Shown here: positions 18,292 through 26,460 of the stretch, one piece after another
Position numbering within the stretch: the first letter of the stretch is position 1
Layout: each line of letters starts with the position of its first letter
IMG/VR virus record: IMGVR_UViG_3300047478_000138
Location: 16,770-80,769 of that record
Length of the DNA stretch: 64,000 nt
From: a virus
Direction: 5' to 3' (one strand)
Made by a program: the position numbers and the translations under genes
The notes under the pieces: model-generated
What the model was told of the DNA's origin: nothing
Databases searched by the model: none
The model's input: only the letters and a program-made list of their open reading frames with translations

Positions 18292-18333
18292 TTACTTCTT
18301 TGGTTTAGGTGGTTTAGTTGTTTTGCAAGCCAT
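18292..18333 (-). CDS. Possible 13-residue basic peptide
   Basis: The ATG overlaps the stop codon of the upstream gene (TAATG) and AGGAG lies just before it. The peptide would be MACKTTKPPKPKK. It may be a real micro-gene or only a coupling device for mazG, which starts four bases after its stop codon. Confidence 0.25.
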   Translation of the reverse strand: MACKTTKPPKPKK

Positions 18334-18731
18334 TAGCAATCTCCTAACATTTGTTTAAGATGAGCTAACTTGAGCATGTTGTCACACGAGTATGTTGAAA
18401 GTTGTCCTTCCTGCAATAGTGTGTTGTTGATGATTTGGTCAATTAACATGATGTTGTGGCAAGTGATACAATAGTCCTCTTCTTCAAAAATTGAGGGCTC
18501 CTCTGTAAGTGATTGCATATTATCTGCCGCAGCTTGTAATTGCTCTTCAGTAACATCTACTTCAACTAGTTCAGTAGGACTTACAATCTGGAATGTCATA
18601 TTATCAGATGACTTGATAAATGAGTATTCCTCAGAGTATGCGAAGTTAATATCTGCCTCAAAGTGCATTTGCTGGCGTTTAGTAGCTTCTGGTGAAGCCG
18701 GGAATTTGGAGATGTAGATAAATTGTGACAT
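18333..18731 (-). CDS. Hypothetical protein with two Cys pairs
   Basis: This 132-residue acidic protein has a CITC motif near residue 88 and a later Cys at the C-terminus. That could bind a metal but does not form a clear zinc finger. The ATG is preceded by AAGGTT. No family is recognised. Confidence 0.55.
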   Translation of the reverse strand: MSQFIYISKFPASPEATKRQQMHFEADINFAYSEEYSFIKSSDNMTFQIVSPTELVEVDVTEEQLQAAADNMQSLTEEPSIFEEEDYCITCHNIMLIDQIINNTLLQEGQLSTYSCDNMLKLAHLKQMLGDC

Positions 18732-18795
18732 AAGGTTCCTTTAAAATTTGAGATTAAATCGTCATGCATTATGCAATTGGATAAACGCGGTTTGT

Positions 18796-19134
18796 TTACT
18801 TTGTATTGGAAGCATTAGTTAAATTAAGTTGTAATCTAACAAAATAATGAATTGCTTGTGCGTTAAACATAAGAGCTGCTCCATGTTGTAATCCACTGTC
18901 AGAATCAATCAATAAAGAAAAATCTTCATCTACTACAGATTTCTTTATTTCTGCCAGATGGCGTTCTAATGCAGATATATAACGCTCAATGTCTCCAAGT
19001 TTCCAATTTCCAGGGGCATACTTTTTTGCTCCAAAAGTCATAACCTTGGCAAGATCCTCATAGGCATATGGATCTACTAACGAATACATAGGTTTGTCAT
19101 TATCAAATTTCATAAAGTTGCTATTTTGGTTCAT
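18796..19134 (-). CDS. dATP/dGTP diphosphohydrolase-like protein (DUF5664 type)
   Basis: The start is placed at 19134, with AGGAAACTTC before ATG. A longer frame from 19179 overlaps the upstream gene. The 112-residue product has FGAKKYAPGNW near residue 33, followed by a helix with ERHLAEI and a late H-G/F-N-x-x-A-I-H pattern. This is the layout of DUF5664/MazG-related proteins from phages. These are thought to hydrolyse deoxynucleotides. The genes around it (mazG, nrdD, nrdG, nrdA, nrdB) support a nucleotide-pool role. Confidence 0.7.
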   Translation of the reverse strand: MNQNSNFMKFDNDKPMYSLVDPYAYEDLAKVMTFGAKKYAPGNWKLGDIERYISALERHLAEIKKSVVDEDFSLLIDSDSGLQHGAALMFNAQAIHYFVRLQLNLTNASNTK

Positions 19135-19249
19135 GAAGTTTCCTATAATGAATGTACCAACGTGTTTGTAAAACTGCATTCCAAGTAGTGGCTATTGCAC
19201 TGATTAGTATGAGTGGAGTTGCTATTAGATAGTAAAGTTCTGGTGTCAT
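19121..19249 (-). CDS. Small single-helix membrane protein
   Basis: This 42-residue product has a hydrophobic stretch at residues 6-25 and a basic tail. The frame is open upstream to 19384, but that part is antisense-free overlap with the glycyl-radical gene, so the internal ATG at 19249 is chosen. A CTAGGG...CCCTAG hairpin (19254-19269) sits just before the start and no good ribosome site is visible, so expression is uncertain. Confidence 0.4.
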   Translation of the reverse strand: MTPELYYLIATPLILISAIATTWNAVLQTRWYIHYRKLHEPK

Positions 19250-19253
19250 GGTG

Positions 19254-19269
19254 CTAGGGAGTTCCCTAG
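19254..19269 (-). terminator. Short palindrome at end of glycyl-radical gene
   Basis: CTAGGGA and TCCCTAG form a seven-base-pair inverted repeat with a two-base centre, covering the stop codon of the 54-codon glycyl-radical gene. It may pause transcription or protect the end of the nrdD mRNA. Confidence 0.3.
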
Positions 19270-19430
19270 CAAGATGGACAAGATTGAGATTCGGTAAAGA
19301 ACTGACGTTCCTTGTGCTCTCCCTGCTTGCCGATGTTGAAGCGTTCCACAGGTACTGTGTAACCCATAACTCTACTGTAAACAATTGGTTTAGTGCGCTC
19401 AGTTGAATGAGCTGATAAAATGCTTGACAT
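19266..19430 (-). CDS. Separate glycyl-radical domain of anaerobic ribonucleotide reductase (NrdD C-terminus)
   Basis: This 54-residue protein has its own AGGAG and ATG, 51 bases after the end of the main NrdD gene. It contains YSRVMGYTVPVERFNIGK followed by GEHKER, the glycyl-radical segment that normally ends NrdD (pattern R-V-x-G-Y...P-V...W/F-N-x-G-K-x-x-E-x-x-x-R). Gly23 would be the radical site. The main NrdD protein lacks this segment, so the two must combine to give an active enzyme. This is reminiscent of the stand-alone glycyl-radical cofactor GrcA/YfiD. An extra Cys pair (CPSC) ends the protein. I am sure of the motif; the two-chain mode of action is inference. Confidence 0.8.
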   Translation of the reverse strand: MSSILSAHSTERTKPIVYSRVMGYTVPVERFNIGKQGEHKERQFFTESQSCPSC

Positions 19431-19481
19431 AAGATCTCCTTAAAATGGTGCAGGACTTACACTTGCGATGCCTGTTAGTAA

Positions 19482-21314
19482 TTAACAGTCGTTGCTGCAG
19501 CTTGGTTGGTACTTCTGTATGATTTCCTCGTCACATTTAGGGCAGAAATCATGCTCTCCATTAAGGTATCCATGTTTAGGGCATACAGAAAATACTGGAG
19601 TAATTGTAATGTAAGGCAACTTATAATTTGATATAACTGACTTAACCAATGCCTTACAAGTATCTGCTGATTTTAGGCGCTCATTCATGTATAAGTGGAG
19701 AACTGTTCCGCCTGTGTATTTACACTGGAGGTTATCCTGTAGGTTAAGGGCTTCAAAGGCGTCCTTGGTGTGTCCTGCTGGGATCTGGGAAGAATTAGTG
19801 TAATAGATGTTCTCTCCGAATCCTGCTTGCAAAATGTCTGGGTAACGTTTCTTGTCCTCTTTGGCAAATCTGTAAGTTGTTCCCTCTGCAGGAGTTGCTT
19901 CAAGATTATAAAGGTTTCCAGTTGCTTCTTGAAACTCAACCATACGAGAACGGATATGTTCTAGGATTTCAATAGCAAAGGACTCACCTACTTCTGTAGT
20001 GATGTCTAGTGAATCATCGGAGAAGTTGCGTGCCATTTCGTTAAGTCCATTTACCCCAATAGTAGAAAAGTGATTACGGAAGTGTGGTAAGTAGCGTTTG
20101 GTGTATGGGTATAGTCCACGATCATACATTTCCTGTACAAATACACGTTTCTTCTCAAGAGTTGATTTAGCCATTTCCATTAGTTCATCAAGACGTTTAT
20201 ACAATGCTGGTAAATCTCCTTTGTAGAGATATCCTAGGCGAGCCATATTTATAGTGACAACGCCGATAGATCCTGTCATTTCAGCAGAGCCGAATAGTCC
20301 GCCGCCACGCTTGAGTAGTTCACGGAGATCGAGTTGCAAACGGCAGCACATTGAACGGACATGTCCAGGTTTATATGCTTCGTCGTTAGGCACTAGTTTA
20401 CCTTCTGCGTTACGCTTGTATTGCGAACCTATAAAATTTTGGAAATAAGATGAGCCAACTTTTGCTGTGTTCTCAAATAAAACATCAGTGTTCGGACCAT
20501 CCCAATCAAAGTCCTCTGTAATGTTTACAGTTGGAATAGGGAAAGTGAAGGGATTCCCTACTGCATCACCCTCGGTTAATACTTCGTAGAATGCACGGTC
20601 AATTATTTGCATCTCTGGATGAAAGTCTCCATAAGTTGCATCAGTAAGTGATTCAATAGATGATCTGCGATTCTTCAATTCGGATAGAAGTTCTCTAGAG
20701 TTCATGCCAAGGAATAGGTGCTTCTGCTCACAAGTAGGGATTTGCGGAGCTAGATCAGTTGGTACAGTCCAGTCAATTGTAACATTCGTAAATGGAGATT
20801 GTCCCCATCTAGCCGGTACATTGAGGTTATATACAAATTGACGTATTGCCTTCTTTACTTCAACAAATGGCAGTTGATCTTTGAAGATATAGGGTGCAAG
20901 ATACGTATCAAATGAGCTAAATGCTTGAGCCCCTGCCCATTCGCTTTGCAAGATACCTAAGAAATTTGCCATCTGTCCGAGTGCTTCGCGGAAGTGGCGG
21001 GGTGCGCGAGATTCAACTCTGCCACGGACACCATTAAAGCCCTCGTCAAGTAATGCGCGAAGCGACCATCCTGCGCAGTATCCTGTAAGACAGTCGAGAT
21101 CGTGGATGTGATAGTCACCCTCACGATGTGCCTCTCCCTCTGGTTTGTTATATACTACATCAAGCCAATAATTAGCTATTGGTTTGCCTGCAAGGTTATT
21201 TACAAGTCCTGCGTTTGTGTAGTCTGTGTTAGCATTGGCATTAATACGCCAGTCTGCTTTAAGTACGTACTCTTCAACTGCTGTTGTAGAGTTAATCATT
21301 GTAGTTCGTTTCAT
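19482..21314 (-). CDS. nrdD: Anaerobic (class III) ribonucleoside-triphosphate reductase, main chain without glycyl-radical site
   Basis: The 610-residue product shows class III hallmarks: REGDYHIHDLD near residue 70, EWAGAQAFSSFDTYLAP near residue 130, and GENIYYTNSSQIP and KYTGGTVLHLYM late. A zinc-ribbon-like CPKHGYL...CPKC occurs close to the end. It reduces ribonucleoside triphosphates to deoxynucleotides without oxygen after activation by NrdG. It lacks an N-terminal ATP-cone and stops at SCSNDC before the usual RVxGY glycyl-radical segment, which is supplied by the next small gene. The ATG at 21314 overlaps the nrdG stop and is preceded by GGAGG. Confidence 0.9.
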   Translation of the reverse strand: MKRTTMINSTTAVEEYVLKADWRINANANTDYTNAGLVNNLAGKPIANYWLDVVYNKPEGEAHREGDYHIHDLDCLTGYCAGWSLRALLDEGFNGVRGRVESRAPRHFREALGQMANFLGILQSEWAGAQAFSSFDTYLAPYIFKDQLPFVEVKKAIRQFVYNLNVPARWGQSPFTNVTIDWTVPTDLAPQIPTCEQKHLFLGMNSRELLSELKNRRSSIESLTDATYGDFHPEMQIIDRAFYEVLTEGDAVGNPFTFPIPTVNITEDFDWDGPNTDVLFENTAKVGSSYFQNFIGSQYKRNAEGKLVPNDEAYKPGHVRSMCCRLQLDLRELLKRGGGLFGSAEMTGSIGVVTINMARLGYLYKGDLPALYKRLDELMEMAKSTLEKKRVFVQEMYDRGLYPYTKRYLPHFRNHFSTIGVNGLNEMARNFSDDSLDITTEVGESFAIEILEHIRSRMVEFQEATGNLYNLEATPAEGTTYRFAKEDKKRYPDILQAGFGENIYYTNSSQIPAGHTKDAFEALNLQDNLQCKYTGGTVLHLYMNERLKSADTCKALVKSVISNYKLPYITITPVFSVCPKHGYLNGEHDFCPKCDEEIIQKYQPSCSNDC

Positions 21315-21784
21315 TAGTCCTCCCAAAATTTGTGTGTAATATCTGTATGTGTGAGTAAATCATACATACGCTGATTAGTTGTTCGATTTGTCAATCCACC
21401 CATACTTGATACATAAGGTCCAGTCTTGATATAACGACATACATTAAGTATCTCTGGATGCACATCAGATAACTCAGCTCCTGTGTATAGGCATACTTGC
21501 AAATTCAGTGAGTTAACAAAAGTTGCTAGTTCAATAAATTCCTTGTGATGCTGTTCACCACCAAAAAAGACTACACAAGTTACTGTGTATGCTCCTGTGT
21601 GAGGCGATTGGTACTTATTAAGAAGCTTCAACAATACATCAGAAGTAAGAGGATATCCAACATCAGTTTGTAAGTATGCTGAATGACATCCACTACAACG
21701 GAATGGGCAATTAGATATGCTGATTGCAAAAGATGTCTCTCCTGGGACTTCCTGAAAAGAAAGTGTGTAGCCTGTGTATTTCAT
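21314..21784 (-). CDS. nrdG: Anaerobic ribonucleotide reductase activating enzyme (radical SAM)
   Basis: This 156-residue protein has the radical-SAM triad CPFRCSGC (Cys26, Cys30, Cys33) that binds a 4Fe-4S cluster, and FFGGEQHH as the SAM-binding GGE region. NrdG makes the glycyl radical on NrdD. The start at 21784 has AAGGA six bases upstream; an in-frame ATG at 21802 is less well placed. The gene is coupled to nrdD by TAATG. Here its target glycine lies on a separate small protein. Confidence 0.88.
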   Translation of the reverse strand: MKYTGYTLSFQEVPGETSFAISISNCPFRCSGCHSAYLQTDVGYPLTSDVLLKLLNKYQSPHTGAYTVTCVVFFGGEQHHKEFIELATFVNSLNLQVCLYTGAELSDVHPEILNVCRYIKTGPYVSSMGGLTNRTTNQRMYDLLTHTDITHKFWED

Positions 21785-21818
21785 GTGGTCCTTAGGTAAC
21801 AAGTGTGGTTGGATAATA

Positions 21819-21878
21819 AAGCAAGTGAATGCTTCAAGTTGAACAAAGTCGAACCTGAATCATAGCACTCACTTGCTT
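21819..21878 (-). promoter_or_regulatory. Long hairpin in the nrdG-nrdD leader
   Basis: Arms of 14 bases (21819-21832 and 21865-21878) pair with one mismatch. The loop of about 32 bases includes, on the leftward strand, AGGTTCGACTT, which looks like a tRNA T-loop. It lies between the 51-residue gene and nrdG, where it could regulate or process the class III reductase message. Confidence 0.5.
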
Positions 21879-21895
21879 AAAGTTAGCTACTGTGC

Positions 21896-22051
21896 TTAGT
21901 TAAAGTCATCAATATCTCCCTCAGCTGCTATGGCTTGATGCTGTGCAATCCATTGAGCATCAAGTGCTTCAATTGCTGCTTGCTTGACCTCATAAGATGC
22001 TTCCGACAATTCGTAATTCCTGCGTTTAGTTAAGTAATCAGATTCGGTCAT
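21896..22051 (-). CDS. Small hypothetical protein
   Basis: This 51-residue polar helical protein has its ATG overlapping the nrdB stop codon (ATGA). AGCAACTT precedes the ATG, so translational coupling is likely. It is too short for a family call. Its place between nrdB and nrdG suggests co-expression with nucleotide metabolism genes. Confidence 0.5.
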   Translation of the reverse strand: MTESDYLTKRRNYELSEASYEVKQAAIEALDAQWIAQHQAIAAEGDIDDFN

Positions 22052-22439
22052 GGTAAGTTGCTCCAAAATTCAGGTGTTGTGTTAGTATCCACAATTCCAA
22101 GTAAATAGTTACCTGAAGTCTTCTCTTTCTGTGCTGTTTGCACATTAGATGGACGAGTATACTTATTAGCCCATACACAAGGATTTGGCACCTTGTCAAC
22201 AATTGGAGGTTGTCCAACTGATGTCATAACAGAATGCAGATTATGTGTAACATACTGCTTAAGAACTGCGTTGTTCACGCCTAACAGGCGTGTGTCAGCA
22301 TCGTAACAATAATCAATCCAATCAAAGTCTGCTTCTATAGCATCTCTATACAATTGATCAATAACTTCAGAATGCTCGTGAAAGATATAGGCCCAGTCAG
22401 GATCCTTACGTAAACGATTCAATAGAGTTATGGTCATAG
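22048..22439 (-). CDS. nrdB: Class I ribonucleotide reductase small subunit, downstream exon
   Basis: This is the C-terminal third of NrdB, separated from the first exon by an intron of about 1.1 kb. The residues DFDWIDYCYDADTRLLGVNN match the conserved D/E-W-x-x-Y...G-L-N region. NPCVWANKYT and SGNYLLGIVDT match the C-terminal part that docks on NrdA. The reading frame joins that of the upstream exon to give about 363 residues, the usual NrdB length. The splice position near 22439 is estimated from frame and from the rule that group I introns end in G. Confidence 0.85.
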
Positions 22440-23540
22440 CATAATGCCCGGCTTCCGTTATATTCGAATAAGTTCGTTAAACTTATTCCGAGAGTTCTAT
22501 AGTACTCTCTGCTATATGTTTCCATATAGACTAGACTATATCATAGCCTCCACCATAATGTGGTAAGGCTCCTTCCGTTTCCAACTCACTTGAGCTGTAC
22601 TCTACTTGCTTCCTATTAATATTCTTTCAATTAATGGTGCTTTCGATAGTCGTTAAACTCGGAAATTATAAGTATTTTTCAATAAATGGTTTAAAGTAAG
22701 AGGGGCACTTTTTACTAATATTTCTGATATGGCATATTAAACTAGCATCACATCCAAATTCCTCTGCTATATCAGCGTTAGATCTTGTCGTTGTGTATGC
22801 TACTTTAGTGATTGTAGCAGCAATATCAATATATTTACCTTTAAGTTTCTTACTTACTGGAGCAGAAACATTAGGAAATTTGGTATCCCATAAATGCTTC
22901 CATCTTTTTTGATGTCTAATAAGAGAAACATACCTAGAATGTAGTTCATACTTATGGGCTATATCTTCATTTGATGCACCATTTAGTATTAAATTAATAA
23001 TATCAATAGCATCTTGGTTAGATAATTTAGCTGAAACATGGTCTTCACCTTGGATACGGTCTTGTAAACCTGTCTCAAACGCATGTAATTGGTTTTCTGC
23101 TCTAGTACACCACTCTAAGTTAGAGAAGTGATTATTTTGCTTATTTCCATCAATGTGGTTTATTTGAGGTTTATTATCCTTATTAGGTATAAAAGCTTGT
23201 GCAACTAGTCTATGTACTAGGAAAGGTTTAGACTGTCCTTGTGTATAAACTAATGATACATGTACATAACCACAGTTAGTAGTCACTGTAGCCATTTTAT
23301 GACCGTTTGCTTTCTTACCTTTATATGAGAATATGTCTCCGTTTTCATTTATTGTGTACCCTGGTAATCCAGGCACTGGTTTTTCGTTCATAATGCTCCT
23401 TTGCATCTATAATTTAAGTATGGATGAATTATAACATTATGTAACTTATAATTGCCTTAGTAATTGATTGTCTTCACCATTATGTGTTAAGAGGTCCCAA
23501 TTTTAGAAAGGTTATTCGACAGATATTTCTACCTGAAGGG
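22440..23540 (-). mobile_element. Group I intron interrupting nrdB
   Basis: The two nrdB coding parts flank this 1.1-kb segment. On the leftward strand, AACGACTAT (about 22645-22653) and ATAGTC (534-540 of the 22.5 kb block) can pair as the P7 helix of a group I core. A P9-like hairpin, CTATATGGAAACATATAG, follows at 22512-22529. The intron carries an HNH endonuclease gene ending just before the P7 strand. The exact ends are uncertain by a few bases: the 5' exon may end at 23541 or 23536. Phage T4 also has a group I intron in its nrdB. Confidence 0.8.
22666..23391 (-). CDS. HNH homing endonuclease in nrdB intron
   Basis: This 241-residue protein has a NUMOD4-like start (GLPGYTINENGDIFSYKG) and an HNH_3-type core: VHRLVAQAFIPN, then INHIDGNKQNNHFSNLEW. 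The His of NHID and the Asn residues form the catalytic pattern. The C-terminal 120 residues hold two helix-turn-helix-like segments that would read the target DNA. The start at 23391 has AAAGGAG five bases upstream. Such enzymes cut intron-less alleles and spread the intron. The gene lies fully inside the nrdB intron. Confidence 0.88.
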   Translation of the reverse strand: MNEKPVPGLPGYTINENGDIFSYKGKKANGHKMATVTTNCGYVHVSLVYTQGQSKPFLVHRLVAQAFIPNKDNKPQINHIDGNKQNNHFSNLEWCTRAENQLHAFETGLQDRIQGEDHVSAKLSNQDAIDIINLILNGASNEDIAHKYELHSRYVSLIRHQKRWKHLWDTKFPNVSAPVSKKLKGKYIDIAATITKVAYTTTRSNADIAEEFGCDASLICHIRNISKKCPSYFKPFIEKYL

Positions 23541-24240
23541 ACAATTTGTGTTTATCCTGTGCGATTTTGCTAATGATGTCTGCAGTTACTGAGAATAAAC
23601 CATTTTCCTTAAAAGCAAAGCTTGTAAGGAATGATGACTTGAACAGAATAGCTTCAAGAATGTTTAATGCAAATAGTGACATAACAATAGAAACTTTGTG
23701 TGCTTCTATATCATATGTTGATGTTTGCAAAATCATGTGGGAATTGTGTTGTACAGTATCATCGAAGCAAGCTACAATTGAGCTTGCACGCTTGAGTATT
23801 GCTGGATTGACCATAATATCATCAAAGATTGCTTTAGCATCAACAGGCAAGCCCTTGAGAATGTCTGCATACGATTGGCTATGAATGTTACCTTCAAAGA
23901 ATGCATGTTGATACCACCAGACTTCCAATTGTGGGTTAGTAGTTACTGGAATAAATACTTCAGCAACTGATCTAGCAGCAAGTGAGTCAAGTAAGGTCTG
24001 GAATTTCAAATTCTTCATATATAGTTGTTGGAGTTTAGGCCCACAACTAATGTAGTCCTTGCCATCCTTAGATGGTGAGAAATCTCCTGGGAACCACATC
24101 TTCCCAATAGCAGCTGCAGTTGCAGCACTAATATGAGCTTCGATAGATAAATCAAGTCGGGATATATTACGACCATTCGGATCCAAAAATAGTGAGGACT
24201 TAGTAAAATCTACTGGATTAGGATTAAATAAATGACTCAT
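23541..24240 (-). CDS. nrdB: Class I ribonucleotide reductase small subunit, upstream exon
   Basis: The start at 24240 overlaps the nrdA stop codon (ATGA). The first 233 residues align well with T4 and bacterial NrdB: HLFNPNPVDF at the N-terminus, LKFQTLLDS with the first metal ligand Asp, and IHSQSY with the radical Tyr. ILEAI holds the next ligand Glu. Two ligand sites look odd. The helix before HSQSY reads FFEGNIH, one residue longer than the usual E-x-x-H. The exon end reads AQDKHKLS where R-D-E-x-x-H is expected. The frame stays open past the splice point for eleven codons to a stop at 23512. Confidence 0.87.
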
Positions 24241-26459
24241 ACTGAACAACCTCCGCCTTGGCATGTAGAAGTAAGTTCCTGTTCATCTGGAAGCTTAACA
24301 TTCATATAATATCTCCCTTTGCAACCGTAATACTTCGCTAGAAATAAGTCACTAATAACTGATGTTGATAGCACTTTCCCGCCATTCAATTCAGGATTGT
24401 AGAATGTATTTGCTGATATGCCCTTGTCGATCCACTTCTGCGTAACTGCAACGTGCTTGATGAAGTCAGCATTAATGTCCCTATCGTATGCAAAGTCATA
24501 TTTATCTGCTAATCGAATACAATCAGGTGCGAATTGTTTGTAATTCACTCCAGATTTGTCCTTGATTGTCATCAAATTACGAATTGGCTCAAGACCGGTT
24601 GTCTGATTAGATGGACCGGCAGAGGTTTCTGCAGGAGGTACCATCATTAGACCGACATTATACATACCATGTCGGAGAATTTGCGTGTCTAACCATTCCC
24701 AATCACAATAAGTTGCTGATGAAACAAGTTCGTCAACATTGCGATTGTAACGATTGATAGGCAATAACTTGTCATGATAGATAAAGCCTGGAGCTGCTCC
24801 AAGTTCTTGTGCAAGTTGCATAGATGCTACATGACAGTCAAATGAGAAATTCTCCATCCATTCGTTATGTGCTTCAAGTGCTGCTGAATTGCCGTATCTC
24901 CAACCGTGATGAGCCAACCAAAATGCATGATTAGATAATCCAAGACCAATATCACGATAAGTAGCTACATAGGCGTTTGCTTGAGATGTAGGGTGTACTT
25001 GTCGTTGCATGATATGCGATTGTGCGCGAACCAATAGATTAGTGACGTGTGGTAATTGGTCAATGGAAACAAGTCCCTGATTGACGTTACCAAGTACACA
25101 TACACCAATATCAGGATTGTCAGGTTGCTTCGGATCAAGGGGTTGCACACTAGTCATAAACTCAATACAAATGTTTGCCATATTAATAGGACGAGGAATA
25201 CAAGAGTTTGCATTCATTTCATCAATATTCAATATGTAGTATGATGAAGTTTCCGTGGATTCAACTGCAACTAAACGATTCCAGAAGTCCTGTGCATCAA
25301 TCTGTCCGCTATAAAGCTCTGCTGCTTCACATTCCTCATAATACTTTGTAAATGAATCAACATCTGCTGAGTAAAATAACTCAAGCATGCGTGGACACTT
25401 ACGAGTAGAGAATAGTGAAATAGGTCTACCATCCTTGGCACGATCATATACAAGTTGGTTGACTTTGATACCATAAGATAAATCGTTAACACGATCCTCT
25501 ACCGGCATACGAGGTGACTTAAGTGCAAAGATAGTTTCTATCTCTGGGTCAAAGAAATTCAGATATGGAGTAGCTGATCCGCGTCTGCCGTTCTGGGAGG
25601 CTTTGCTGATGTTTGCATCAATTGATTTGATAATAGGTAACTTACCAGAATGAGATATTCTGCCTTGCTTAACCTTATCCCCAATTGAGGCTAAATCTGC
25701 AATATCCTCACCAATGCCGGCTGATGCTACTGTATGCAATACTAAAGCCTTGTCACATTCAACCCATGAATCAATAGAGTCTCCTCTACGAAAAACTATA
25801 CATGAAGCATAATCAGTTGATATTGTGCGAAGAGACTTCATTTCCGGGGTTGGAAGAGTGATATGAAATAGTGATAAAGCATTGTAAAAGTCAATAATGT
25901 ACTGGGTTGGGTTAATATGATAGTCATGAAATGTGTCAATAGCAATTGCCATAAACATAAATTGTGGGGTTTCATACTTGCAAACACCATACCCATTAAC
26001 TAAAGCATCAAGTCCAGATGAGGTGAAAGTAAAATCACGTGAGTGATTAATTGCTTGCTCAAGTGCTTGTATGTCAATTCCATTATAAATTAATCTAGGT
26101 GGAGATAATTCTGGTGAATAATGTCCAGCTAGAACTCGTTCAGTTAAGAATTCAGTTAAACTAGGTGGATTGATTGACTTGAAAACATGCTTGTACAATT
26201 TCTGCAACTTGAGATTGCGTGCTACTGTATCGTAATTGGGATTACGCAAGTCTGCTAAATCATCACATGTCTTGATAAAAATATCAGTGATATAACTAGT
26301 ATGGATTCCGTCAAATAAATGTAATTTTGACTGAATCTCTATATCAGACACTGATACTCCTGATACTCCATTAACAGCCCACTCAAGACTTGCTGTTGCT
26401 TTAGATATGTCCAAAGGTTCCAGCTTCCCAGAGTGCTTAACTACATGAATAGTGGACAT
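24237..26459 (-). CDS. nrdA: Class I ribonucleoside-diphosphate reductase large subunit
   Basis: This 740-residue protein has an N-terminal ATP-cone (VVKHSGKLEPLD) for allosteric control. Catalytic-site regions include ASCIVFRRGDS, NICIE with the Asn-Cys-Glu triad, and VCVLGNVN with a partner Cys. The C-terminal CQGGGC pair accepts electrons from thioredoxin or glutaredoxin. It reduces ribonucleoside diphosphates together with NrdB. The ATG at 26459 lies one base past the HU-like gene stop; an open extension upstream to 26612 is antisense-free overlap and is rejected. nrdB follows with an ATGA overlap. Confidence 0.92.
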   Translation of the reverse strand: MSTIHVVKHSGKLEPLDISKATASLEWAVNGVSGVSVSDIEIQSKLHLFDGIHTSYITDIFIKTCDDLADLRNPNYDTVARNLKLQKLYKHVFKSINPPSLTEFLTERVLAGHYSPELSPPRLIYNGIDIQALEQAINHSRDFTFTSSGLDALVNGYGVCKYETPQFMFMAIAIDTFHDYHINPTQYIIDFYNALSLFHITLPTPEMKSLRTISTDYASCIVFRRGDSIDSWVECDKALVLHTVASAGIGEDIADLASIGDKVKQGRISHSGKLPIIKSIDANISKASQNGRRGSATPYLNFFDPEIETIFALKSPRMPVEDRVNDLSYGIKVNQLVYDRAKDGRPISLFSTRKCPRMLELFYSADVDSFTKYYEECEAAELYSGQIDAQDFWNRLVAVESTETSSYYILNIDEMNANSCIPRPINMANICIEFMTSVQPLDPKQPDNPDIGVCVLGNVNQGLVSIDQLPHVTNLLVRAQSHIMQRQVHPTSQANAYVATYRDIGLGLSNHAFWLAHHGWRYGNSAALEAHNEWMENFSFDCHVASMQLAQELGAAPGFIYHDKLLPINRYNRNVDELVSSATYCDWEWLDTQILRHGMYNVGLMMVPPAETSAGPSNQTTGLEPIRNLMTIKDKSGVNYKQFAPDCIRLADKYDFAYDRDINADFIKHVAVTQKWIDKGISANTFYNPELNGGKVLSTSVISDLFLAKYYGCKGRYYMNVKLPDEQELTSTCQGGGCSV

Positions 26460-26460
26460 G

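Noticed and set aside
19482-21326. An intein or intron as the cause of the NrdD split
   Set aside because: Only 51 bases separate the two parts, and the second has its own ribosome site and ATG.
23512-24264. NrdB as a short stand-alone 250-residue protein
   Set aside because: The missing C-terminal region is present in frame after the intron, so the stop at 23512 is an intron codon.
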